DNA of 64,000 nt from Leishmania mexicana MHOM/GT/2001/U1103 (taxonomy: Eukaryota > Euglenozoa > Kinetoplastea > Trypanosomatida > Trypanosomatidae). The notes beneath the pieces were generated by a model that ran no database searches, had not been told where the DNA came from, and was given only the letters and a program-made list of their open reading frames with translations. This document shows positions 33,995 to 44,058 of this stretch, piece after piece. Each line of letters begins with the position of its first letter. Within the stretch, counting starts at the first letter, position 1. A program made the translations under genes and the position numbers. The stretch covers positions 806,001 to 870,000 of the forward strand of contig NC_018334.1 in the NCBI RefSeq assembly GCF_000234665.1, read 5' to 3'.

Positions 33995-35824
33995 CTAGAT
34001 CGTAACGTAGATGGTGCCGCCGGTGCCGAAGACAATGCCCACAACACCGCAGATCAGCAGCAGGTACGTGTTCAGGTACGTGAACCATCCCACCTGCGCC
34101 ACCGTGAAGTTGCCCGAGTACATGACGAAGAGCGCGGGGAAGACAAAGGCGATGAAGCCGCCGCTGATCGCGCCGGCGAAGCCGAAGACGGTGTTGATGT
34201 TCGGGATGAACAGGCCACACAGCAGCGACGCGACGGAGAGCGCAAGCACGACGAGCAGGTGCTGCCAGAACGGGATGTTGTCCACGTACGTCGTGTCCTC
34301 GGCGGTCTCCTCCACGTCCTCACCCTCTTCGTAGCCCTCATCGACGGGTTGGGAGGGACTGTGGACCTTCGTTGTCCCCTCCGGGCCGTGGTCGCTGTCC
34401 ACCCCGTCCAGCTTGCCGGACTGGACAACGTCACTATCGGCCGCCGCCGCGGTCGGATTTGCCCCCTGCTGGACGGCGGCGTCGCCAGCGACGAAGCCGA
34501 GCTCCTCCGCGACAGCAGCCTCGGTGCGGTTGCGGTAGCGGTGCTGGAAGCCGATCAGGTAGTACAGGGAGTTGCGCGCTGCAATGGTGACTAACGCGTA
34601 GGCCACGCATAGCTTGATCATGACGGCAACGTAGGCGATCATGATGTCCGCCTCCTCGAGCGGGTTGAACATGAGCAGCAGCGACTTGCCCAGCAGCTTC
34701 TTGCTGCCAAAGTCGAAGTAGCCGAACACGGACACTAGCACGTACAGCGTGCCGCAGAGCATCATTCCAATGAACGCCGACATCGTGAAGGTCTTCGACG
34801 TGCGAATCTCGGGCCTCAAATCCCACAGAACCTCCTGCGCGTTGATTTGGCACACGTACGCGAAAACAAAGATGCCGACGGAGTGGATTACGGAGTTGCC
34901 GGTGCGAAAAAGAAAGACCGTGTTGTGCTCCAGCTTGTCATCGTCCACCTGGTTGCCGGACAGCTTCACGTGCTTCGACGTTTCCGCCAGTCCGTTGCGG
35001 CAGCTGTGTGCGACAACCACGAAGACGAAGTACACCATAAATGCCACCGCGATGGCGGAGGCGTAGCGCAGTGAGTCGATGTGCTTCGGAATAACCAGCG
35101 GCAGCATCACGAAGAGCCAAACGATGACGGTGAGCACGCGGTTGCCCTGCGTGGTGGCGAAGAACTGGATGGCTTTGTTGTCGGGGTGCTGCTCTGCGGC
35201 GCCGGTGAAGATAGCACCAAAACAGTTGCCCAGGCTGATGACGTAGGCGACGCAGCCGGAGAAGCCGTAGAACCATCTGACGAACGCGGCCCAGTATGAG
35301 AAGGCATATCTTCTCGCTGGGAAGAGCCACCGCGCCAAGCCCTCGAAGGTCTTGATGCGCGTATTCTCCGATGCGAGTGCCAGGATGTACATGGAGAACA
35401 CGGAGAAGTACGTGATGACGACGAGGAAGATCATGGCGGGGATGATGCCTGCTGAGTCGGTCGCCGCGGGCAGGCCAAGGATGCCGGCGCCGATGGAAGA
35501 GCTCGCCATGTTGAAGGCGCCGGAGAGAATGCCGCCGGGCGGCACGATCACGTACACCGCTTTGATGACGGCGTCGCGGATGCCCTGGAGCACACCAAGA
35601 CATCCGGTGCGGCGCGGCTGCGCGTTCGACTGGCACTGAGAGCGCTGCCCTGCACTCCGCGACGTCGCCGTCGGCTTGGCCTTGCGCACCGCACCTACGG
35701 CCATCTTTGTTCTGCTGGGAGAGTCCAGCGTGGCGCCGCCGCAGGTGCTGGCGTGGTCGAGGTACTCCTCGCGCTGTTGCCCTCGACAGGTGTGAGAGCG
35801 GCTATCGGCTGATCGGTTTGACAT
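33995..35824 (-). CDS. AAAP-family amino acid transporter 2
   Basis: A 609-aa paralogue of the transporter at 23941-25683; the two share nearly all sequence from NAQPRRTGCLGVLQG (about residue 66) to the final three codons. The same TM1 motif (SSIGAGILGLP) and acidic loop before the last three spans are present. Differences cluster: WFYGFSG against LFHGFSG, GNCFGAIF against GNCLGPIF, MIKLCVAYALVTI against MIKVCVSYALLSI, and CGTLYVLVSVFG against CTTLYMLASVFG, all in predicted spans. The N-terminus is unrelated to that of paralogue 1. The start at 35824 is favoured by a pyrimidine tract and AG only 22 nt upstream; a second Met (MAVGAVRKAKP, 35704) would give 569 aa. Likely a plasma-membrane amino acid importer with different substrate or affinity from its neighbour; substrate unknown. 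Confidence 0.88.
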   Translation of the reverse strand: MSNRSADSRSHTCRGQQREEYLDHASTCGGATLDSPSRTKMAVGAVRKAKPTATSRSAGQRSQCQSNAQPRRTGCLGVLQGIRDAVIKAVYVIVPPGGILSGAFNMASSSIGAGILGLPAATDSAGIIPAMIFLVVITYFSVFSMYILALASENTRIKTFEGLARWLFPARRYAFSYWAAFVRWFYGFSGCVAYVISLGNCFGAIFTGAAEQHPDNKAIQFFATTQGNRVLTVIVWLFVMLPLVIPKHIDSLRYASAIAVAFMVYFVFVVVAHSCRNGLAETSKHVKLSGNQVDDDKLEHNTVFLFRTGNSVIHSVGIFVFAYVCQINAQEVLWDLRPEIRTSKTFTMSAFIGMMLCGTLYVLVSVFGYFDFGSKKLLGKSLLLMFNPLEEADIMIAYVAVMIKLCVAYALVTIAARNSLYYLIGFQHRYRNRTEAAVAEELGFVAGDAAVQQGANPTAAAADSDVVQSGKLDGVDSDHGPEGTTKVHSPSQPVDEGYEEGEDVEETAEDTTYVDNIPFWQHLLVVLALSVASLLCGLFIPNINTVFGFAGAISGGFIAFVFPALFVMYSGNFTVAQVGWFTYLNTYLLLICGVVGIVFGTGGTIYVTI

Positions 35825-35845
35825 GAGCCGCCCGATGTGTCGAAG

Positions 35846-35847
35846 CT
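35846..35847 (-). promoter_or_regulatory. Predicted spliced-leader acceptor AG for transporter 2
   Basis: A strong pyrimidine tract on the minus strand (about 35855-35885, including CTTCTTTTT) ends in this AG, leaving a 22-nt leader before the ATG at 35824. It supports the 609-aa start. Confidence 0.5.
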
Positions 35848-36401
35848 AACACACAAAAAGAAGCAGAGGAGGTGGGAGAGGGCCCTGGGTGGGGCGTGCG
35901 CAGATGATGCTGGTGGCGCGCAATAGCAGGAGACACGCGGAGGGCAGAGGGTGGAGGTGGTGGTGTCGAGGGCGACGGTGGCGAGATGGGAGAGCCGAGC
36001 AGCGCACATCACCGTTGTCGCGCGTAGCAGGAGCTCAAGGGTGCAGGGGCGCACGCAACGGGAGTGGCGAAGCCCCGCAGCGAGTAGAACACAAAGGGGA
36101 GCATGAGAGGCCAGGGAGAGAGACCGCTGCGCCGACATCCGCCGCGCAGCACAGCGTCACTGTTGTAACGCGTGAAGCACCGGCCGGGTGCGTCCTTTGG
36201 CAATGAGAAGGCGCAGCACCGAGAAAGCCGCTGACGGCGCTGAGCCGTGAGGCAACCACCACCGCGCCCGACCTTCGTGCGTATCCAGCAGCACGCCGTG
36301 CCTTCTCGTCTGCCAAAGAGATCCTCATCGCGGCGTAGTGGAGACACAACGGCACCGCCGCTGAGGAGAAGCCGTGCATACCCACGGCCAGCAGGCATGC
36401 T

Positions 36402-38255
36402 CGGCGTTACGTCGATGCAGCGCCGAGGCAGTCCATCATCCAACCCACCTCACACGGGCTCTTCGTCAGCTTCCACAATGCCGGCAACGCCACCGTGAGG
36501 GAGCAGCTCGGTACAGAGATGCCAACGCCGCTCCACCTTGCAGCCCAGGTCCAGGCTGCCCCGTAAACGGCGCCTGCTCGCAAAAGCTGTGACGCCTGGA
36601 GGCACAGCGCCAGCCCCCTCGCGCGCCCAGCAAGACCCCCGCTGCACGTTCAGCCAACACTTTACGATGCCGCAGAGCACGGGAGGCGGCGTCACCAGCA
36701 CGACAGACAAACACCCCAGCTCACGCTGCACCACAGCGCGCAAAGACATCCGCAAAGGGAGATGGGGGACACAGCCGGCCGAGGGGCTGTACCTGCCAAA
36801 GCGAGCCGCTGCCCTGCGCACGGCAGCACCCGACCCCCAGCCGCCAGCTGCAAATCCACGCGCCTCGACACAGTACGTGGAGACACCGCCACCGGCCCGC
36901 CTGCCACTGGCACGCTACCGCGCACCGGGTGTCTACAGGGAACACGCGCACACAGCGCTGCCGTCCAGCCGCCCGCTCGCCTGCTGCGCGGAAGAGGGGC
37001 TTCGTAGCGCGCGGGGGCAGGCGTATGCTGTGCGACGCGAGTGGCGGAGGTGATGGAGCCGTGTCGGTGCGCTATGTGTGCTGCCGCCATCCAGGGGCGA
37101 GGCGGGCGCTCTCCCTGGCAGTCCGAGGCGAGAAGCGAAGGGCACGCGGGCCGCTGTCGGCGTCAGCGAGTCGTGGGTAGCCGCTGCTACGAAGGGGGAT
37201 CGAGCGGGTGGGCGAATGGGGATTGTGTGAGGTGCGGGGTGCGCTACACGTGGCGGGCAAAGGTCGCAGCGCTTCGGTGACGGCGGCCAGCGCACCCCTG
37301 CGAAGAGACAGCTCGGTTCCTGAAGGGCGTTCCCTCCGCGCATTTGTTTGCGGCTGACCGGACTACGTGTGAAGGCGTGTTTCAGGCGCCGCCTTGCGCC
37401 CCCGCGCCGCTGTGGCACACACGCAAGGGGCGCAGGCGGCTAGCAGGCAAGCCAGAAGAAAGGGGAAGAGCAGTTGGCGGTGCCGGAAGAGATGCGCCCA
37501 GGGCTGCAGGTGCTTGATACCACCTTGGGCGTAGCGAAGAGGGGGTGGGACAGGTGCCTGCACGCCCTCCAGCGCGCCTGCACTCACCTGCGTCGCAGTG
37601 GGACACACACTTGCACACACACCGACACCTGCATACCAAAGCGCGGGTCGTGAGCGGGCGAGGAGCTTGGGCGTGATGAGAGACAGGAGAGGGAGGGTGG
37701 GGGCATGCGCGGCGTGGCTTAGTGACGTTTGCTCTCGCAGCGTGTCCATTCGGCCATAGTGCCTAGGGTCAGTCTACCGGGCCTGCCACAGGCCCGATCG
37801 CCCGGTGCGAGGCGGCCGCTGACACAGGCGTGAAGGCAATGCCGCCACAGCCGTCTGAGAGCACGGCCCTGCCCCACACTCTACCCACGCCACACCTCTC
37901 AGGTCGCCTCACAGCCGCTCCCATTATGCCGGCCGCCACCTGGCGCATTGCTTGGGGCGGCTCAGGCTTCCCACCAGGTGGGCAGTGTGAGGCCCGGGCG
38001 AGATGCGTTCGAGCCACACCGTCGGTACATACGTGTCGACGGTCGCGGGCCGCGCCGACGCAACGCCGTCCAGGGCCCGACTGCCGGCATCAGTAGCGAT
38101 ACACCGCTCTGACATCGCCACGTCGTAGGTACCCGGCCCTGCCGCCACCAGAAGCGGCTCTACAGTGGTCGGGGATAGGGACTCCTTGGCGTCCACCCAC
38201 ACGGAGAGAGAGTGTGGTGCTGGGCAACAATACCGCGCGCTGACGCACCCGCCTG
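36402..38255. repeat. 1854-bp duplicated cassette, copy 2 (direct repeat of 20223-22076)
   Basis: Same orientation as copy 1, at a constant offset of 16179. This copy has intact flanks: similarity stops abruptly after 38255. The left limit is unknown because copy 1 starts at a gap. The two copies bracket both amino acid transporter genes. Confidence 0.93.
37779..38255 (-). mobile_element. SIDER-like retroposon (copy B2)
   Basis: Twin of 21600-22076 with one base difference noticed. It lies at the right end of the duplicated cassette, in the likely 3'UTR of the receptor-like gene at 39937-44031 and in the sense orientation. Confidence 0.6.
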
Positions 38256-39936
38256 GACTCCCGTTATCATGCAGCGCAGAGGAGAACAAAAAAAGAGAAA
38301 GAAGACAACGAAGGAGAGAGGCGAAAATGTTTGCTTAGAACGCACCGGGTCACGTCGTGGCGGCAGCACAGGTGACGTGAGTGCTGTCGCAGCGGTGTGT
38401 CGGCGGAGGGGGGGTGGGGAAGGCAAGGGAAAAGCAGAAGTGCGGAACAGGAGTGGCAGCGTGAGAGGGGGGGGGGGTGGAGATGAAGAGACAACGAGTA
38501 AAGTGCTGTAGGAGGAGAGGCTGGGCCACTGTAGAAGAGAGTCTGAGAGGCGTGGAGCAGGGTGATGGGGAAAGGCAGGGGTTGGGTGGTGGTGGGAGGG
38601 AGGGGGGAGTCCATCGGTCTGTCTCACCAGGGACGTACCAAACGAAGTAGAAGAAGGAGCGCCGTATGCTTTTTTTTGTTTCTGTGTTTTCATGGAAGGT
38701 AGGCACCCCACACCGATGGTGGGCATGCGTGAGAGACGGCGAGGACAGAGGAGAGCGGGGTGTTTGTTTCCTTGACCGTGTACTCCTCTTGAGGGGCGCA
38801 GTCACGCTTCTGCGTGTGTGCGCGAGAAGGGAGGCATGCAAGGTGACATGAGCGTAGCAGTACCGGGCAGCACGGCAAACGCGTGAAGAAATAAAAAAAC
38901 AGAAGAAGTGTGGGTGGGTATATATATATATATGGGGATACGGAGCGGATGGCACGCAAAGTGGAGGGGGGGGGATGTGTGTGTGTGTGTGTGTGCATGT
39001 GCGTGCAGTGGCGTCAAAGGAAAAAGAAAAGGGTTACACACACACACACACACACAGAGGTGGGACGCGCATATGCGCACATAGACGTCGGCATGCGTAT
39101 TGGTATACTTGTACACACGCCGAACCAAACGAATAAAAAATGCCTTCATTGGACAAAAAAAGGGAGATCTGTGCCGAGAATAAACGACAAAACAAAAGCC
39201 GCCGAAGTGAACGCAGGACCCAAACCCTCCCCCCGAACCAAGTCTTTCTCACGACACCTCGAGAGAGAGGGAGAGAGGGAGAGAGGGAGCTTCATGAGGC
39301 ATGAAAAACGTACGCGCGCGTGCACAGGGCAAGAGAGACACCGACATCCAGAGGGCTGCGAAAGCAAAGAAAAAAAAGTTCGACGAAGGGAATAATAACA
39401 AAGTAAACGTAGAAAAGGGACGAATAAGGAGAGGGAATGGGGGGGGGGGAGGCTTGCCCAGGCACACGACTTGCGGGCTGCGCGTGGGCCGAATCTGGAG
39501 AACCGAAGAAACAACAAAAAATGAACAGAAACGTTGAAAGGAAACTGAAATATCGAGATCCAGTCAGCGCCCTCCGCCCCCTCCTGTGGCCGCATGCGCA
39601 TCTCTCTTCGTATGCACAGCGATCCAGTGACACTCGTCGATGCGACTGGCGGCGAAGCTACGGAAGCGAGAAGCACGAGAAGACAAAACAACAAGAGCGC
39701 TATACTTTTGACGGACAAAGCGGGCATGCATACGTGGCACCAACCCTAGCCCTCCACCCAAAGACCTACCCGCGGAGGCCCGTCGCCTTTCAAAGACAAG
39801 ACCACCCTGGACTTAGGTCAGGTGAGATGGAGGTCTTGTAGATAAAAAAAGATGAGCCTTTGCGAGCTGTTCCAGTGGCATTCTCCGCTCGGCTATCGAG
39901 CAGCCTGTTTTGCCGGCTAGGCCATTCCCCGGAATG

Positions 39937-42900
39937 TCAATCACGCATCATCAGCGGAAAAGAGGCCGCCAATTCGTCCTCCTCCAACGTGAGCCCGGCC
40001 TGCAGCAGCATTTCCTTGCTCGCCTCCCGTACCTGCATCGCAGTCGGGCGTTCGGCAGGGTCCAGTGAGAGGCAACGAATGAGGGACTCAACGACACGGT
40101 TGCTGTATTTGCTGGCCACGCTTGCCCCTCTCAGCGGGTCCACGTTCACCACGACCCGGCCCTGCACCAGCGCACTGCTGAAGGTCGTCCCGCCAGCCTT
40201 CATCAGCTCCGCGAGCTCTGCCGGAGTCCCGAGCGGCTGCCCGTCATCGCCAGTGGCCCACTTCCACGCCGGCTGCTTTGTCAGTGCCTCGAGAGCGCCT
40301 AGGCCTATGCAGAACATGTCGCACTGTGGAGTAGGCAGCGCGCCGGTGGCCATCAGAGGGCTCATAAAACACGTTTGCCGCATGTGGAAGAGTTCGCATG
40401 CTGCTTCATTGTCGCCTGAGTGTCCAGTCAAGCGGCATTTTCCATCTGCACTCACGAGCACGTTGTCGAGGCGCACGCTGCCGTGGGCCACTCCCCGCTC
40501 GTGTAAATATGACAGAGCGGTGAGAATTTGAAGACCGAAGCGGTTGATGGTGACCGGCTTCACGTTTGGATAGCGGAAGATGAGTTCACGCAGCGTACCG
40601 CCAGGGCTGAACTCCCAGAGGAGCACGACGCCACCCTCTAGTGACTCGGAGAAGCCGAGGAAGGAGAGGAGGTTTGGATGGCGCAGCTGCTGGTGCCTTT
40701 TGATCAACCGCCGCACCGCAGCCGCCTGGCGTGAGGAGGGCCCACAGACGGGGGTGGCGCTGCGCAGTGCGTCCGACATCGGGCCCGGTGGTGCGTTTCT
40801 GATAGCCTTGGCTACCACAGGGTGCACCTCACGATATATCAAGTAGTTCACGGAGCACAGCGCTCCAGCAGAGCCGAGGGCCAGCACCCTCCTATGCCAC
40901 ATGAGCTCTGGGGTCAGCTCGCCGTTGATTGGACAACGTGCAATATGCCAGTGCAGCCCATGCTCGTCGCGCATCCATGAAGGCATCGATGGCACCACGC
41001 ACCGGAGGGTGCTGGTGCTCTCCTTCACTGCTAAAACATAGCGTTCCTGTACCCTCGGAAACCGCTGCGTCGATATCCGCGAAAAGCCACTGTGATTCGC
41101 CTCCCTCCCACGAACATTCTGAGGTATACGAACATCTTCCTCAGTCGGAGACAGCGCACCTGGGCAACGCCCTCCGGTTCCGTTACCCAGCGGTTTCGAG
41201 TCGCGTCGGACTGCGTCGATTCCTAGCGGACAGAAGCGCACCTTGCACAGCGGCTCCGTGATCCGCAGTCGCACGCGGCGCTCACACTCGCGCATCAGCC
41301 GCGCCGCCTGCACCGACACGGCACCACCCGTCACGGCGCTGGCCGCCGCCTCGCGGCGCATGGCCGCCGGCAGCAGCCCGGGCTCCAGGTCCGCGATCTC
41401 GGCGACGCCGCGGTAGGCGGCCAGCGCGCCAGCGTAGTCGCCGCGCAGCATGTGCTCGAAGCCGTCGCAGCAGCAGCGTGCGTACTGCTGCCACGCCGCG
41501 TCGCCGGCCACACGCCCGGGCAGAGCCTCGTACAGCACCACCACATCGCCGTCCAGCCCCGCGCGGCCCGTGCGCAGCACATCCACTGGGATCTGCCGCA
41601 CGCCAGCGTCCACATGGCCGCGGCCCCGGCCGCCGCTATCGTCGTCCGCGCGCAGCAGCGTCGCCGTCTCCTCCGTCATGGCCACGCGCACGCCGATGCG
41701 CTGCGGCACGCGGCCCAGATCGCGCTGCACGTCGCGGCCAAGCGCCACCTGCAGCGTCTGCTCGCTGCCGGCGGGGCGGTACTGCCCGCACGTGAACATG
41801 CTCGTGTCCAGCAGCGCGCGCACGTCGGGCATGGCCGACGCGCCGTCCGTTTGTGCGCTTTCGCCGCTGCCGCCCTGCGCGGCCGTCCAGCTCACCAGGT
41901 CCAGCGCGAAGGCCGCGGCGCTGCGTGCGTCCTGCGCCGCGCGGCGCCTCATCTCCTCCTGCCGCGTGGCGCGCGGTGGCCTCGGCTGCGGTGCCGACTG
42001 CGCAGCGGGGACACCATGCCTCGGAGCGGGTGCAGGGGGCGCCGCCGCCGCGCTAGCGTCTCCCGGCCCACGCGAAAGGTGCGCGCGCACCGCGCTGTTG
42101 AAGTGCAGCACGCATGCGTCGGGGCAGAGGCGGTGCAGCGTGCCGTGGTGCGTGTGGCACAGCTCGTACACGGCGGTGATGAATGCTGTCAGTGCGGCTG
42201 GTGTGGGAAAGGGGCCGCTGTTGGCGGTGTTGGCTGCCTGCGCCGTTTGCTCGGCCGCCGCGATGAGTCGCTGACCGCGAATCTGGCGAGATTCTTGTTC
42301 TTCGAGGCTTCGTGGTTGCAGCGACAAGAATTGGTCGGTGGTGTGAGATGCTGTAGCGCTTACTGAGAGGTATACGACAGTCGAGAGGTGCACGGACAGC
42401 GGAGTGCCTTTCAATTTCGGTGGCTTGCCGTTATTGAATAGGCATGAGAGGCGCCGCGTGGGGACATCGTTGTTTTGGTGGGCAGAAGCGCCCGGGACAC
42501 GCAGTCGCAGCCCCTCCGGGATGAAGGCGTCGACATTGCGCAGCTGCTGCATCGTCTTATTGTGTGCCTGAATGAGTGCATCGACCTCCGTGAAGCGGAC
42601 GAGATTGCTCTCTCTAGGATAATAGAGTTGGCGGTCACCGTGCTCGACGCTGGCAAGCATGCTCGCTCGCACGCCGTTGAGCGGATGCGAGATGGTGCGG
42701 TGGATGAGGCGCCAGAAAATGAGACTGAAGATGAGCACGGCGGCGACCATGATGCCGTTGCCCATATCGTGGATGAGCGTATGCGGCACGGTGATGTTCT
42801 CCTGCACGCTGGCGTAGACGAGAGGCAGGGAAAGGCCCTTGGACGTTGTGTAAGCCCACGCGGTGACCATCGCGGGTGCGCCGTTGTGCTGGAAGTCAAC

Positions 42901-44031
42901 AGTGCTCCGGCTGGCCTGGTTCTGCAGTGCCGCGAGATCGACGTGCTTGAGTGCGGCACGCATGAGCGGATCATGGACATCGCTGGCCTTGAGGTAGGTG
43001 ACACTGGTGTTGACCAGCGGCGCGTGGATGACGGAGTTGATCAAGTGCTGGCCCCAGTTGTTGGACATAATGGCGGGGTCGCCGTCGGTGAGGGTTTGGT
43101 TAACGAAGAGTGCGATACGGGCACCAATGTGGTGCATGCCGTCGGGCTCGCGTAGAAGCCTCGAACCGTTGATGCGCAGGAGAGCGTAGTCGGTGATGGG
43201 GGTGGTCAACGACATGGTGGGGCCCCCGTACACCATGCCCACTGGTGCGTTGAGCTCCATGAGGTGCGGAAGAATAGGGTTCACACGCCACGCGTTTCGA
43301 ATGTCGATGTCGGAGTTGCGGCCGGCCGCGAGCTCGTTGACGAGCGCGAAGATGGGGACGGCGTTCATGTTCTCGTCTATAGCGCTCGAGATGTTGCGTG
43401 CTTCAAGTGGCCACTCCATCGCCATGCGCAGCGGACGCTGGAAGCGATAGGTAGCCTTGTCGACGTAGTTGGTGGCGTTGACGGTGTGGTTGTAGGATAC
43501 ATACCCGGAGAGGCTGTCCGTCAACGCGCCGTCCGTGAGTCCGTGCATGCAGGTGACCGTCTCACGGAGCTCGAGAGAGACTAAGGATAATGCGGCGAGG
43601 AGCATGTCCTCGTCGTACCCCGCGAGGATGGAGCAGAGTGTTGCGAGAGTGTCTTCGGACTGCATTTGAAATAGGTAGCGCGCCTGCAGTAGGAGCATGT
43701 CGGCGGCCATGTTGTAGGCGGCACTTATCTGGTGATCCAGCCGCTTTCTGATGACGTCTGCGTGAAGGTTGTGCACGGTGCGCCACGATTCGAGCACCGC
43801 GGCGGAGACGATTGCCTGTGTGACGACGGAGCTGCAGGTACCGACAATGGCGAGGAGGGCGAAGAAGAGGATGGCCCAGAGGATGTCGACGCGGCACAAG
43901 AAGTCGAACCATGCGGCGCGGGGCCTATTCTGCTTGCGTACGTACAGCCGCGGAGGCGTCTCTGCTCGTGATTTTTCACTGCAAGAAGCCCGCATTTTGG
44001 TGTGCGGCGTGGCGGTGAGAGGGGGCTCCAT
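39937..44031 (-). CDS. Receptor-like transmembrane protein with degenerate cyclase-like and pseudokinase domains (receptor A)
   Basis: 1364 aa. A short basic N-terminus leads into membrane span 1 (about 50-72). A 350-residue extracellular domain with several N-x-S/T sites and a Cache-like size follows, then span 2 (about 422-442). After a linker helix, residues about 500-850 resemble a class III nucleotide cyclase domain: FIPEGLRL opens it, and one metal-type Asp survives in CPDACVLHF (Asp638). The first metal Asp is replaced (STVVYLSVS), and the usual Asn/Arg of the active site is not evident. Residues about 1050-1350 are a protein kinase fold: VVAKAI keeps Lys1075, but HRD is HGS (1183-1185) and DFG is GHS (Gly1203), so it should be a pseudokinase. 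Residues 597-930 are identical to the paralogue at 49058-53125. Likely role: a membrane sensor signalling by scaffolding or allostery; this is inference. Confidence 0.85.
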   Translation of the reverse strand: MEPPLTATPHTKMRASCSEKSRAETPPRLYVRKQNRPRAAWFDFLCRVDILWAILFFALLAIVGTCSSVVTQAIVSAAVLESWRTVHNLHADVIRKRLDHQISAAYNMAADMLLLQARYLFQMQSEDTLATLCSILAGYDEDMLLAALSLVSLELRETVTCMHGLTDGALTDSLSGYVSYNHTVNATNYVDKATYRFQRPLRMAMEWPLEARNISSAIDENMNAVPIFALVNELAAGRNSDIDIRNAWRVNPILPHLMELNAPVGMVYGGPTMSLTTPITDYALLRINGSRLLREPDGMHHIGARIALFVNQTLTDGDPAIMSNNWGQHLINSVIHAPLVNTSVTYLKASDVHDPLMRAALKHVDLAALQNQASRSTVDFQHNGAPAMVTAWAYTTSKGLSLPLVYASVQENITVPHTLIHDMGNGIMVAAVLIFSLIFWRLIHRTISHPLNGVRASMLASVEHGDRQLYYPRESNLVRFTEVDALIQAHNKTMQQLRNVDAFIPEGLRLRVPGASAHQNNDVPTRRLSCLFNNGKPPKLKGTPLSVHLSTVVYLSVSATASHTTDQFLSLQPRSLEEQESRQIRGQRLIAAAEQTAQAANTANSGPFPTPAALTAFITAVYELCHTHHGTLHRLCPDACVLHFNSAVRAHLSRGPGDASAAAAPPAPAPRHGVPAAQSAPQPRPPRATRQEEMRRRAAQDARSAAAFALDLVSWTAAQGGSGESAQTDGASAMPDVRALLDTSMFTCGQYRPAGSEQTLQVALGRDVQRDLGRVPQRIGVRVAMTEETATLLRADDDSGGRGRGHVDAGVRQIPVDVLRTGRAGLDGDVVVLYEALPGRVAGDAAWQQYARCCCDGFEHMLRGDYAGALAAYRGVAEIADLEPGLLPAAMRREAAASAVTGGAVSVQAARLMRECERRVRLRITEPLCKVRFCPLGIDAVRRDSKPLGNGTGGRCPGALSPTEEDVRIPQNVRGREANHSGFSRISTQRFPRVQERYVLAVKESTSTLRCVVPSMPSWMRDEHGLHWHIARCPINGELTPELMWHRRVLALGSAGALCSVNYLIYREVHPVVAKAIRNAPPGPMSDALRSATPVCGPSSRQAAAVRRLIKRHQQLRHPNLLSFLGFSESLEGGVVLLWEFSPGGTLRELIFRYPNVKPVTINRFGLQILTALSYLHERGVAHGSVRLDNVLVSADGKCRLTGHSGDNEAACELFHMRQTCFMSPLMATGALPTPQCDMFCIGLGALEALTKQPAWKWATGDDGQPLGTPAELAELMKAGGTTFSSALVQGRVVVNVDPLRGASVASKYSNRVVESLIRCLSLDPAERPTAMQVREASKEMLLQAGLTLEEDELAASFPLMMRD

Positions 44032-44056
44032 GGTGTACTGGATGAGCAGCAGAGGA

Positions 44057-44058
44057 CT
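44057..44058 (-). promoter_or_regulatory. Predicted spliced-leader acceptor AG for receptor A
   Basis: A moderately pyrimidine-rich stretch on the minus strand (about 44060-44100) precedes this AG, 26 nt before the ATG at 44031. Confidence 0.4.

Larger units (their letters stand above)
35825..39936. other. Intergenic region between receptor A and transporter 2
   Basis: No gene is supported. The middle is the second copy of the duplicated cassette (36402-38255). On its right lies repeat-rich spacer with a TA run (about 38920-38934), a TG run (38977-38994) facing a CA run (39035-39056), and GA-rich DNA. On its left, 35880-36400 is GC-balanced with no recognisable product. Confidence 0.6.

Noticed and set aside
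41450..42366. Long plus-strand frames (304 and 274 aa) inside receptor A, and the matching pair at 50529-51428 in receptor B
   Set aside because: They are antisense shadows of the GC-rich cyclase-like coding block; Arg/Ala/Pro/His-rich with no fold.
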